Source of the DNA: Crocinitomicaceae bacterium
GTDB taxonomy: Bacteria; Bacteroidota; Bacteroidia; Flavobacteriales_G; Salibacteraceae
Length of the DNA: 64,000 nt
Assembly: GCA_002713215.1 (NCBI GenBank)
Contig: PAVO01000041.1
Location: 1-64,000, forward strand
Direction of reading: 5' to 3'
The first letter of the stretch is position 1; each line of letters starts with the position of its first letter. The position numbers and the translations under genes are program-made. The notes beneath the pieces are model-generated. The model did no database searches and was not told where the DNA came from. It saw nothing but the letters and a program-made list of their open reading frames with translations. Positions 44,199-52,613 of the stretch are shown here, piece by piece.

Positions 44199-46085
44199 TT
44201 ACTTGTTAATTCTTTGTTTTATCTCTCTCAGTACTTTTTTGGGCGACAGAGGTTGTCCCATTACGTTAGAATAGCAATCCACATCAACCAATGTTCTTGC
44301 TCTTAGTATCCAGGCCAATTGTGCATAACGTCTGTTATCTTCAGTTATGCCATCTGCATCGGCTTTGTCACTGTAATTGATTTCAATTGTCATTACCTTT
44401 TTAAAACGACTGAATATTTCTTTTAATCCAGGTTCTAACGGGCTTAAAAAGCGTAAGTGAATCGAAGACACTTTTAATCCCTCTTTTTGGGCTAAGCCTA
44501 CAGCCTCTTCAATGGAGCCGAGCGTTGAACCCCAACTCACTATGAGTAAATCACCGGATTCCTCACCATTAATAGTTGGTGGCTTCAACGTACGTTTAAA
44601 AGTGGCGAGTTTCTTACTTCTTAACTCGCTCGTTTTTTGGTTGTTATCTGGGTTATACGAAACTTTTCCTTTGGTATCGTGAGCCAAACCAGTAAGCGTA
44701 TAAATCCCACCAGACTGTCCTGGAATCGGGCGTTTACTCAATCCGGTTTCAGGGTCCCAGTTGAACGGGGTAACTCCCTCCTTCCAGGGGCTTTGATCTA
44801 CTGGTGGAGCAAACCAATCTCGTTGAATTTTAGGTCTTGCAAATGGTTGTTGACCCGTAGCCAGGTTAGCATCGGTCAATAAGTAAACTGGTGTCCTAAA
44901 GGAATCCGCTATTTTTCTAGCGAGAATTACAAAGTGGAAACACTCTTCAATGGTCGCCATTGCCATAACAATTTTTGGAGCATCTCCCGTCTGACCGTAC
45001 AAAATAGCTAGCAAGTCACTTTGTTCTACCTTGGTAGGAAGCCCTGTGGAAGGACCACCACGCTGAACATCGACAATAACAAGTGGAACTTCCGCCATTG
45101 CGGCTAGTCCCAAAAATTCAGTTTTAAGAGCAATCCCAGGTCCTGACGTAATGGTAACAGCAGTTTTGCCTGAATACGAGGAACCAATAGCAAAACCAAC
45201 AGCAGCAATTTCATCTTCGGCCTGATGAACAACGCCACCAGCAGATTCGAATACGTCGGCCAGATAATGCGAAGCAGAAGTAGCCGGAGTAATTGGATAC
45301 ATGGAACACACCTCCATTCCGGAAGCAATAACTCCCATTCCAACGGCTTCATTTCCATTCATTACAACCAGTTGCTCGTCCAATTCCATGGGAGTGATTT
45401 CATACTCGAAATCCAGGTTTTCTTTGGCCCATTTATATCCCGCATGCAGCAAGTCGATGTTGGAATTAATTATGGTATCTGATTTCTTTCTAAAGATTTG
45501 CTTGATTTGAGCCTCAGCTCTGCCAATATCCCGGGAATAAATCTCACAAAGCATACCGAGCACCCACATGTTTTTACCTTTCCGTGGGTTCTTTACCAGT
45601 TTAAGGCATTCCTTTTCCATTGGAACCTCAATGACCTCGTATCCCCTTTCATTGAAATCCTTTAAAGCTTCAGCGTAACTTTCTCGAATGCTATCTGAAG
45701 CCTCTTCCGCCCACTTACTTTCAATAAGCATTATAGTGCCCTCGGTATAAGCGCTCTGGTCTATTCTTCCGTAAGGCACCTGTTCATTAAACGCAACTAC
45801 CAGATTAGCCTCATTTCCCATGTTGGTTACCTTTTCGGAACCAATTCTAATTCTAATTCCGGAAGCACCCTCTCTAGTTCGTGCCGGTGGTTGAATTTCA
45901 GCAGGAATAATTTCTACGGTCCACACTCCATTTCCCATTTTAGCGGATATAGAGGCAAAACTTTGCCCACACTTTTGAGCTCCCTCGCCGGAGTCACTCA
46001 CAATTTCTACAATGTGCTCGCTTAGGCGAATCGCCTTATTCCCTTTTTGTGTGACCTTTTCTTTCAATTCAGTTGTTACGCTCAT
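44199..46085 (-). CDS. korA: 2-oxoacid:ferredoxin oxidoreductase, fused gamma-alpha subunit
   Basis: A 628-residue protein with the gamma domain first (about 20-200: SGEGAQKCGQSFASISAKMG) and the pyrimidine-binding alpha domain after it (from about 230: GNEAVGMGVIASGMEVCSMY, PITPATSASHYLADVFE, QAEDEIAAVGFAIGSSYSGK, TSGPGIALKTEFLGLAAMAE). This gamma-alpha fusion is the common aerobic KorA form. It pairs with KorB. It is the first energy-metabolism gene of the array leading into rnf; a methyltransferase gene lies 35 bases upstream. Confidence 0.94.
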   Translation of the reverse strand: MSVTTELKEKVTQKGNKAIRLSEHIVEIVSDSGEGAQKCGQSFASISAKMGNGVWTVEIIPAEIQPPARTREGASGIRIRIGSEKVTNMGNEANLVVAFNEQVPYGRIDQSAYTEGTIMLIESKWAEEASDSIRESYAEALKDFNERGYEVIEVPMEKECLKLVKNPRKGKNMWVLGMLCEIYSRDIGRAEAQIKQIFRKKSDTIINSNIDLLHAGYKWAKENLDFEYEITPMELDEQLVVMNGNEAVGMGVIASGMEVCSMYPITPATSASHYLADVFESAGGVVHQAEDEIAAVGFAIGSSYSGKTAVTITSGPGIALKTEFLGLAAMAEVPLVIVDVQRGGPSTGLPTKVEQSDLLAILYGQTGDAPKIVMAMATIEECFHFVILARKIADSFRTPVYLLTDANLATGQQPFARPKIQRDWFAPPVDQSPWKEGVTPFNWDPETGLSKRPIPGQSGGIYTLTGLAHDTKGKVSYNPDNNQKTSELRSKKLATFKRTLKPPTINGEESGDLLIVSWGSTLGSIEEAVGLAQKEGLKVSSIHLRFLSPLEPGLKEIFSRFKKVMTIEINYSDKADADGITEDNRRYAQLAWILRARTLVDVDCYSNVMGQPLSPKKVLREIKQRINK

Positions 46086-46120
46086 CTGATTCTATTAATG
46101 ATCCATTAATTATTTGTGCG

Positions 46121-46726
46121 TCATCGTTTTCTACAAAACAATACGCCTTTTCCAATTGGGATAATGACCGGATCTACTCGATCATCATCGAATGCTCGCT
46201 CAATCATGGGTGTGAGAATGTCGCTGTGGCTAATTGCATTATCTGCAATTAAAACCCCTCCTTTCTTCATTCGGGGAATTAAAATTTCATAGCACTCGGC
46301 ATATACATCCTTTTCTGCATCCAAAAAGCAGAATGCCACGTTGTCAAACGAATGAAGGATTTTTCGGGCATCTCCTTTTTTAAGTTTTACAAAATCACTT
46401 ATTCCAGCCTCTTCGAAGGTTTCGCTGGCTAACTTTTGTTTTTCTTCCAGAATTTCAATGGTAGTTAATGGGGTGTTCTTTTCCATACAAGCCAGCGAAA
46501 GCCACATGGTGGAATATCCCGCACTTGTACCTACTTCCAGGTAATTTCCTACGGGAGCCATAGAGGCCATTAATGAAATAAACTTTCCTGTTTCCCTTGG
46601 AATTTGTCTCATCCTCTTCAATAATGGAGTCCCATCCTTTTGGTCACGTTCGTCAATACGCTCCAAAAATTGCATTCGGGTAATTATGGATTGAGGAATT
46701 CTATCAAACATGTAGCGAGGTGGCAA
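46121..46726 (-). CDS. Class I SAM-dependent O-methyltransferase
   Basis: A 201-residue methyltransferase of the catechol/caffeoyl-CoA O-methyltransferase fold: motif I YLEVGTSAGYSTMWLSLA, the acidic residue after strand 2 (TTIEILEEKQKLASETF), CFLDAEKDVYAECYEILI and GGVLIADNAISHSDI with metal-binding residues. Small-molecule substrate unknown. It lies 35 bases before korA and reads the same way, so it may be the promoter-proximal gene of the array, although its function looks unrelated. Confidence 0.88.
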   Translation of the reverse strand: MPPRYMFDRIPQSIITRMQFLERIDERDQKDGTPLLKRMRQIPRETGKFISLMASMAPVGNYLEVGTSAGYSTMWLSLACMEKNTPLTTIEILEEKQKLASETFEEAGISDFVKLKKGDARKILHSFDNVAFCFLDAEKDVYAECYEILIPRMKKGGVLIADNAISHSDILTPMIERAFDDDRVDPVIIPIGKGVLFCRKR

Positions 46727-47171
46727 ATACTGTCTTGAAAATCTTTATTTAGCAATTTAACGAGCCATAAAATTAGAGGGCATGGTAATAATTTAATATG
46801 AGCCAGATCATATAAATACATGATTTTGTTATGGTTAGGCCGATTACCGACGCACAGTTCAAGGATAATGTGGGAATAGCCGTCATTCTAGGTTTGAAAA
46901 GGAACCTAGTGTTATTTCTAGATTCCTGCTTTCGCAGGAATGACGTTTCTTTTTAATTAAGTAGTATGTCTTAACCCACACTATTCTTTAATAGCGCCAT
47001 TGACGAAGTCAAAATTGATCAGCAATCAAAAATTCAAGCCTGTTATGTGGATCTCACATTCTACTGAAATTTTATTTCTTACCTGAGAAAAAAAGATCAG
47101 CACCAAGTATTAATAAAGAGATTATTTGGGTGAAGCATTTCCTTATTTTCGAGGTTCTAACTTGACGAGTT
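46727..47171. other. Gene-free divergent region between methyltransferase and sigma factor
   Basis: No gene is visible. The stretch contains a palindromic repeat element (46881-46945) and should hold the divergent promoters of the korA-rnf array (leftward) and of the sigma-factor genes (rightward). I find no well-spaced Bacteroidota promoter. Confidence 0.5.
46881..46945. repeat. Palindromic intergenic repeat element
   Basis: A 65-base element with nested inverted repeats. The ends CGTCATT / AATGACG pair; inside are CTAGGTT / AACCTAG (46888-46894 with 46903-46909) and TTCCTGC-TTTC-GCAGGAA (46923-46940). The end motif ATTCCTGCTTTCGCAGGAAT with TGACG is a dispersed palindrome found in many bacterial genomes, of the REP/MITE kind. 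Folded as RNA or DNA it makes two stems on a common base stem. Confidence 0.7.
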
Positions 47172-47219
47172 ATTAATTCAAATAAGGATTTCAATTCAAT
47201 TTACCGTTCTCATTGCGAT

Positions 47220-47696
47220 TTGGTATTTAACCTGGCATTGAATTACCTGCATTCGGTACAGGAAGCCGAAGAGCTCACCCAGGATGTTTTCGTAAAGGTT
47301 TTTCATGAAGTTGAAAATTTCCGTGGAGAATCTCAAATTAAAACGTGGATCTATCGAATTACCATTAACCTATGCCTTGACCGTATAAAATCAGCACAGC
47401 GGAAAAGACGATTCAGTTTGTTGCGATACATTAGCGATGGATTTGTAAGCATTCAACCTGCAGAGTTTAACCACCCCGGAATTCAATTGGAACAGAAAGA
47501 AGCCACTGAACTCATCTTAAAGGAGATTCAACAACTTCCGGGTAAACAACAAACCGCACTAATTCTCAAGTCAATAGATGGACTTTCTCAAAAGGAAATT
47601 GCAGAAATTATGGATATAAATGTAAAGGCGGTGGAATCTCTTCTATCAAGAGCACGAGCTAAATTGAAAACAAAATTGAAAAATCGCGAAGGATAA
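47220..47696 (+). CDS. ECF-type RNA polymerase sigma factor
   Basis: A sigma-70 family factor with region 2 (YLHSVQEAEELTQDVFVKVF, then FRGESQIKTWIYRITINLCL) and region 4 (LPGKQQTALILKSIDGLSQK, EIAEIMDINVKAVESLLSRA). The first possible TTG at 47220 truncates region 2.1. The same frame is open upstream from 47166 and reads NKDFNSIYRSHCDLVFNLAL, clearly the true N-terminus, but has no ATG, GTG or TTG; an ATT at 47172 is the best candidate start. It is followed by a membrane protein and a CpxP-like sensor, a CnrH/CnrY/CnrX-like arrangement. Confidence 0.88.
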   Translation: MVFNLALNYLHSVQEAEELTQDVFVKVFHEVENFRGESQIKTWIYRITINLCLDRIKSAQRKRRFSLLRYISDGFVSIQPAEFNHPGIQLEQKEATELILKEIQQLPGKQQTALILKSIDGLSQKEIAEIMDINVKAVESLLSRARAKLKTKLKNREG

Positions 47697-47728
47697 AATA
47701 AAATTCATCGTCTTAAGAATAAGATCAA

Positions 47729-48013
47729 ATGACAAACGAAAAGAACAATATTGAACAACTACTGGGTAAAATTGAAAAGGTCGATGCTCCTCCCTTTCTC
47801 CTAACCCGAATTGAAGCCAGGTTAGAACAAACTCAAGAATTGCTACCAAGACGATGGTCTGTAGCTTATTTGTCTTTGGCTGTGGTTGTTGTTTTATTCA
47901 ATGTATATGTAATTGTACAAAACAATGACAATCGATCCTCAGTGACCGAAGGGGCTACAGAGTTAGCCTCCAGTTTAAATATGAATACTTCTAACCAAAT
48001 CTATTATGAGTAA
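47729..48013 (+). CDS. Single-pass membrane protein, probable anti-sigma partner
   Basis: A 94-residue protein with a cytoplasmic N-terminal part (NNIEQLLGKIEKVDAPPFLL), one membrane helix (VAYLSLAVVVVLFNVYVIV) and a short outer tail. Placement straight after an ECF sigma gene, and an N-in single helix, fit a small anti-sigma factor, although no zinc-binding ASD motif is present. Its stop overlaps the following ATG by eight bases. Confidence 0.65.
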   Translation: MTNEKNNIEQLLGKIEKVDAPPFLLTRIEARLEQTQELLPRRWSVAYLSLAVVVVLFNVYVIVQNNDNRSSVTEGATELASSLNMNTSNQIYYE

Positions 48014-48476
48014 GACCAGACTTCTAAGCATATTGGTGGGCGTGCTGGTGGTACTCAACATAATAATGATGACCTGGGTAATGCTGGGCGGAAAACATCA
48101 TTACAAACATCCTCCCAGGCACAAAGAAGGGCCAAAACAAATGGTGATTGAAAGCCTTAATTTCTCAACTGAACAGGTTAAACAGTATGAATCGGCCATT
48201 AAAAAGCATAGAGCGGCAGTCTCTGACGTGGATCAAAAAATCAGAAGTAAGAAAAATGAATTGTATTCCCTTTTGAAAGAACCTTCTGCTCCGGAAAAAG
48301 ACTCCATTGTTGAAGAACTTACCCGGTTAATGATAGAAATGGAAAACATTCATTATGCGCACTTTGAAGAGATAAAAAGCATATGCGAACCTAATCAATT
48401 AGATGAATTTAATGACCTTACAGAAAAGTTAACCCGTATATTCTTACCACCTAAAGGTAGACGAGGGCCCAGATAA
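48006..48476 (+). CDS. Spy/CpxP-like periplasmic metal-sensor protein
   Basis: A 156-residue protein with a signal anchor (LLSILVGVLVVLNIIMMTWV) and a mainly helical periplasmic domain. A His-rich start (GGKHHYKHPPRHKEGP) is followed by LNFSTEQVKQYESAIKKHRA and long helices typical of the LTXXQ/heavy-metal-resistance (CnrX/Spy) family, e.g. FEEIKSICEPNQLDEFNDLT. It probably senses metal or misfolded proteins and controls the sigma/anti-sigma pair. Confidence 0.8.
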   Translation: MSKTRLLSILVGVLVVLNIIMMTWVMLGGKHHYKHPPRHKEGPKQMVIESLNFSTEQVKQYESAIKKHRAAVSDVDQKIRSKKNELYSLLKEPSAPEKDSIVEELTRLMIEMENIHYAHFEEIKSICEPNQLDEFNDLTEKLTRIFLPPKGRRGPR

Positions 48477-48507
48477 TTAACTATTCCACAGTTGAGGTTC
48501 TAAACAA

Positions 48508-49149
48508 TCAATCCAGTTTATTGTTAACGGCGAATTTAACCAGTCCGGCAGTGTTTTTACTGGAAGTCTTACTGAGTAAATTGCGTCGATGGGTTTCAAC
48601 GGTATGGATACTTATAAATAAACGATCTGCAATTTGAGATGTCGACAATTCTTCACAAATCAAGCTCAAAATTTCTTTTTCACGTGGGGTTAATTCCACC
48701 GGAAGGATTGACTGTTCAGATTTATAATTTCCAGCCATAACTTCATGGACATCATCTGCAAAATAGCTTTTCCCTCTACTAATCTTTGAAATTGCTTCTA
48801 ACACCTCCTCTTTTTCTGCTGTTTTATGCAAATAACCCTTGGCGCCTAATTGGATTGCATCTTTAATGGAACTGTAGCTTAGCCGCATGGACAACATAAC
48901 AATCTTAATATCAGGCAATTGTTGTAGTATGAGTTTGATTGCTTCCAATCCGCTCATTTCAGGCATGTTAATATCCAGCAACAGTATTTCAGGTTGCTGA
49001 GATCTTGAATCATTTAAAAATGCTTTGGCGCTGTTATATCCCTGAATTGATTCTATGAGTGGCTCCGATTGAAGCATGGTAATCAATCCTTGTTGAAAAA
49101 GGTTGTGGTCGTCAACAAGGGCAATATGAATTCCAGTTTCATGCATCAA
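48508..49149 (-). CDS. NarL/FixJ-family response regulator
   Basis: A 213-residue regulator: receiver domain with phospho-Asp in ILLLDINMPEMSGLEAIKL and the Lys region KGYLHKTAEKEEVLE, then a LuxR-type HTH (LTPREKEILSLICEELSTSQ, IADRLFISIHTVETHRRNLL). The start overlaps the end of the TPR kinase gene by 11 bases, so the two form a two-component pair. It converges on the metal-sensor gene. Confidence 0.94.
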   Translation of the reverse strand: MMHETGIHIALVDDHNLFQQGLITMLQSEPLIESIQGYNSAKAFLNDSRSQQPEILLLDINMPEMSGLEAIKLILQQLPDIKIVMLSMRLSYSSIKDAIQLGAKGYLHKTAEKEEVLEAISKISRGKSYFADDVHEVMAGNYKSEQSILPVELTPREKEILSLICEELSTSQIADRLFISIHTVETHRRNLLSKTSSKNTAGLVKFAVNNKLD

Positions 49150-50959
49150 TGTCTAAAATTACAATAGTTCCTCTCCCCGGCTGCGAGTCGATATGGTATT
49201 TTCCGTTTACAAACTCTACGCGAGAGCGAATGTTTCGAGAGCCCATGCCCTCCTGAACTTTATCAGCAACAAAACCAATTCCGTTGTCTTCATAAATCAG
49301 GTTGAATTCCTGATTGGTCCCATTGGTCCCATTGGTCTGAATACTAATAATAGAAGCTTTTGCGTGCTTAAGTGTATTGGATACCAATTCCTGAACAATG
49401 CGATAGACCTCCAAAGCCAATGACTTATCCAACTTATCGGTTTCTTCGTTTAAATAAAGTTGGAACTGAATTCCAGCTGATTTCTCAACGTTCTGTTTAA
49501 GTTCGGCAAGAGCCTGAATAAGGCCATGATTATTTACCTGGTCACTGGAAAGGTTTTCTGCAATTTCACGGACTTCTTTTACCGTTTCATCAATTAGTTC
49601 TACCTGGGGGTTCAGGTTTACGTCTTCTCTTCTTAAGGACAATTTTAAAGTTGCCAGTAAATTACCCACCCGATCGTGTAAATCCCGGGCTATTCTATTG
49701 CGTTCATGCTCCTGACCATTTAGCATTGCTTTGATGGATTCTGCTTCACTTTTAGCTTGAATTTCAGCCAATTGCTTCTCCTTAACCTCGAGTTTAATTT
49801 GACTGATGTAGCGTTTTTGTTGGTAAAAGCGATACCCAAAAGCACCGCTTAAGCTTACTATAAATAGTAAGCCAAATAGAACGTAATTCAATTGTCGACC
49901 GGCTTTTGCCTCCGCATTTGAACGAGCAGCCTTTTCCTCGCTAAGAATACGCGCTGCCTCATGTTTTTCAAGTTGATATTTGGCTTCTGTTTCTTGAATG
50001 TTTTTTTTGAGTTTTCTTTTATAAAGTAAGTCACTAACCATTTTATAATGGCTTTTTTGCTCTAAAGCCTTATTAGTTTGATTTGTCAAAATATAGAGGC
50101 TAGTTAAACTACTAGAAATATCCTTTTCTTCTTCAAGCAGTGTTAAACGTTGTGCAATCTTTAGTGCATTTATTAAGGTAAATTGAGATTTATCATAATC
50201 ATTATTCTCCATTTGAACGATACCTAACTTATGCATTACCCAAGCTTTTCCATTTTGATCATTTAATGTGTCCTGAATTAATAATACGTTTTTAATAGTT
50301 TGCTCCGCTATATCCCATTCATATCGTTTCATGTAGAAGTCCGCTAAATTGCACAACACATCTATTCGATCCTGATCTGAACATTGGTCCGAACTATCAA
50401 CGATTGCCAATGCCTTCATAAAATACTTCTCAGCTGAATCGAGTTTGTTTAAATAGGCAAAAATTGCTCCAAGACTGTTAAAAGCATTTTTTAATTGAGG
50501 GTCAGAACTTTGAGAAATACTTAAATCGATAGTACTTAGCCTTAAATTTACAATTGCTTTATCATATTGGTGCAAGGCATAATATAAATTTCCTAAATTG
50601 ATTCGAATATTACCCAACAACCTTGGGCTAGACAACTTTTTCCGATTATCCAAACTTTTTTGAAAATAATCTACGGCTATATCATAATCTCCTTTTTGCT
50701 GGTACAAAGTACCAGATACGCTTTGCAAGTTTGAAAGTGTAAGAATATCTGTAGGGTTCGGCAGCGATTTATATAAACTCAAGTTTAGTTTTAATCCACT
50801 GTCTACATCTATATATTGCAGTTTAAATGCATGAATATTTAGTTGATTAATGCTATCCAACAAAGGTTGCTGAGATCTTGAAGATAGGCATAGCAATAAT
50901 AATGCTAACAAATTAAGTATAATTGGTTTAGACAAAATATTGTAGGGATGAACATTCAT
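49139..50959 (-). CDS. TPR-repeat sensor histidine kinase (HisKA_3)
   Basis: A 606-residue membrane kinase: signal or anchor, five to seven TPR repeats (about 60-330, e.g. YDIAVDYFQKSLDNRKKL and YDKAIVNLRLSTIDLSISQ), a coiled coil, one helix (NYVLFGLLFIVSLSGAFGYR), HisKA_3 (HERNRIARDLHDRVGNLLAT) and HATPase (ELVSNTLKHAKASIISIQTN, GMGSRNIRSRVEFVNGKY). The first ATG (50959) lies inside a 16-bp hairpin that looks like the terminator of the upstream gene. A TTG at 50935 (LSKPIILNLLALLLL) is an alternative start that keeps the signal peptide. Confidence 0.9.
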   Translation of the reverse strand: MNVHPYNILSKPIILNLLALLLLCLSSRSQQPLLDSINQLNIHAFKLQYIDVDSGLKLNLSLYKSLPNPTDILTLSNLQSVSGTLYQQKGDYDIAVDYFQKSLDNRKKLSSPRLLGNIRINLGNLYYALHQYDKAIVNLRLSTIDLSISQSSDPQLKNAFNSLGAIFAYLNKLDSAEKYFMKALAIVDSSDQCSDQDRIDVLCNLADFYMKRYEWDIAEQTIKNVLLIQDTLNDQNGKAWVMHKLGIVQMENNDYDKSQFTLINALKIAQRLTLLEEEKDISSSLTSLYILTNQTNKALEQKSHYKMVSDLLYKRKLKKNIQETEAKYQLEKHEAARILSEEKAARSNAEAKAGRQLNYVLFGLLFIVSLSGAFGYRFYQQKRYISQIKLEVKEKQLAEIQAKSEAESIKAMLNGQEHERNRIARDLHDRVGNLLATLKLSLRREDVNLNPQVELIDETVKEVREIAENLSSDQVNNHGLIQALAELKQNVEKSAGIQFQLYLNEETDKLDKSLALEVYRIVQELVSNTLKHAKASIISIQTNGTNGTNQEFNLIYEDNGIGFVADKVQEGMGSRNIRSRVEFVNGKYHIDSQPGRGTIVILDIDA

Positions 50960-50970
50960 CCCTACAATAT
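50937..50970 (-). terminator. 16-bp perfect hairpin, terminator of the caspase cassette
   Basis: ATATTGTAGGGATGAA (50937-50952) is perfectly complementary to 50955-50970 with only two bases between. On the minus strand it is followed by TTTTGT. It lies 17 bases after the stop of the 130-residue gene. It thus looks like an intrinsic terminator, but it also contains the first ATG of the kinase gene. Confidence 0.7.
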
Positions 50971-50987
50971 ATAATTATTCGTACAGA

Positions 50988-51380
50988 TTATTGTTCAATT
51001 GTACCACCAATCTCATTAGAGACCTTGCCTAGAGTTTTTTCATGATGTTTAATGTCACCATTTGAATTTACGGCGACCATTAGCCCATTTGTATCCCCTT
51101 CTATATTATTTATTCTGTAGAAATCATTTGGCGACAATATAACTTCAGTACACCCCTCGTAAACGGCAATTTCATCGGAAACTCTAATTTTTACAACAAA
51201 TTGCCAATCCTCACCTAATGTATTGTAGCAAAACGTGTAAAGTGTTGAACCTACTGGAACATGTTCTTTCTTTAAAACTTGAATAAGCTCTGAGAAATGA
51301 TAATGTTCGTTATACAGTGTCAACCTAATCTTTATTAGTTGACCAACTCCCGCTTCTATTGTTTTAATATCCCAAGACAT
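50988..51380 (-). CDS. Hypothetical protein of the caspase cassette
   Basis: A 130-residue soluble protein with no signal peptide. It is rich in beta-strand pattern (VGQLIKIRLTLYNEHYHFSE, DWQFVVKIRVSDEIAVYEGC) and ends in a polar tail. I do not recognise its family. It follows the caspase gene by 11 bases and is the last gene before a strong terminator, so it is likely a substrate, partner or inhibitor of the caspase; that is inference from position. Confidence 0.6.
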   Translation of the reverse strand: MSWDIKTIEAGVGQLIKIRLTLYNEHYHFSELIQVLKKEHVPVGSTLYTFCYNTLGEDWQFVVKIRVSDEIAVYEGCTEVILSPNDFYRINNIEGDTNGLMVAVNSNGDIKHHEKTLGKVSNEIGGTIEQ

Positions 51381-51391
51381 ATTTGATTTAT

Positions 51392-52603
51392 TTAATTATT
51401 ATACAATTTAATTTTACCCTTTGTTAGCTGATGGTCAAGAACTTGTTGATGACGGAAGTCATAGATTAATATAACTCCATTTGATTTTTGCATTTGATCA
51501 ACTCCAACTAAATTGGTAAAGGTTATTTCTAGGGAGTTATTTTTTGACTTACTTGACATCTCCACGTAAATAATAGAGACAATCTCTGCCTTGATCTCAT
51601 TCATTTTTAAATATTCCTTGCAAGCCCCCTCCTCCATATGATCATATAAAAATGAGGGTGTCACAGTTGTAGCTTTGTAAGGAATTGTTGGATATTTTAT
51701 CATAGCTGTAACAAGGACATCCGATAATTCATTGGTTTTAATGATCCAGTCACTAACCATCATTTTCAATGATTCGGCTTTTTTATACGGATTAAAAGCC
51801 ACTGTATCCCTGAAAAAAGTCCCTGTACTTCGTTGATCTACCCAATAGGCAGGTTCAACCATATTGGCAAGTACATTATTTAGTAAATGTTGTAATTCAA
51901 AATAGTTTCCTTGGAAGGATGTTGAATCAAGTATAGCTAATAAATATTCTGAATAGAAGGTCAATTCAGTATTGGTTCCAAGAATTGAGGGTTTATCCTT
52001 TTTACTCGATGCATAATAAAATAAATCAGCATCAAACGTTGGGGGAATCTTCGGATTAACAAACAAATATCTATCCAATAATTTAGAGTAAAAGCTTTTA
52101 TTTTTATAATAAGCATTTTGTGGTAGAATTGGCATAGTGGTCAAAGCCATAGTTTTTATCAATGCATGCTGTGGTTCAATAATTCCTCCACTATAACAGG
52201 AATCTACAATCAATATGATTTTGAATTTGTTAGAAAATTGTGTAAGAGATTCCCTTATTTCATACTCAAGAACCATTCGGTCATAAAAACAAAGGAATTG
52301 CCAATTATCCTTGTCTTTTTTATTATCCCTTTTCTCCAGGTTTAAACCATGTCCAGAGAAGGTTATTAATAAATACCCCTCCTCCGTTTGAGATAGAGAC
52401 GCATATTGATCTAACCGTTTTTTTATATTTTTCCATGTAGCTCTTTTCCCTGTGATAAATTCTATTTGTTCATACCAATTATCCCGTCGTGCGAAATCAC
52501 AAAAGCTTTTAGCATTTTTATATGCTCTATCTAAGGGTTTGTTGGACTCATAATGTTGACCTTCAACATAATTTACCCCAACAAATATTCCATATCCTTT
52601 CAT
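51392..52603 (-). CDS. Caspase-fold (peptidase C14) protease
   Basis: A 403-residue cytoplasmic protein with an N-terminal caspase p20-like domain: GIFVGVNYVEGQHYESNKPL with LDRAYKNAKSF, catalytic His in TFSGHG (H85) and catalytic Cys in LIVDSCYSGG (C136). The rest (about 250-403) is not recognised; it may be a substrate-recognition or sensing domain. Prokaryotic caspases act in regulated proteolysis, cell death and antiphage defence. It sits between a predicted outer-envelope protein and a hypothetical protein, all co-directional with gaps of about 10 bases. Confidence 0.85.
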   Translation of the reverse strand: MKGYGIFVGVNYVEGQHYESNKPLDRAYKNAKSFCDFARRDNWYEQIEFITGKRATWKNIKKRLDQYASLSQTEEGYLLITFSGHGLNLEKRDNKKDKDNWQFLCFYDRMVLEYEIRESLTQFSNKFKIILIVDSCYSGGIIEPQHALIKTMALTTMPILPQNAYYKNKSFYSKLLDRYLFVNPKIPPTFDADLFYYASSKKDKPSILGTNTELTFYSEYLLAILDSTSFQGNYFELQHLLNNVLANMVEPAYWVDQRSTGTFFRDTVAFNPYKKAESLKMMVSDWIIKTNELSDVLVTAMIKYPTIPYKATTVTPSFLYDHMEEGACKEYLKMNEIKAEIVSIIYVEMSSKSKNNSLEITFTNLVGVDQMQKSNGVILIYDFRHQQVLDHQLTKGKIKLYNN

Positions 52604-52613
52604 ATTCTTTTAT

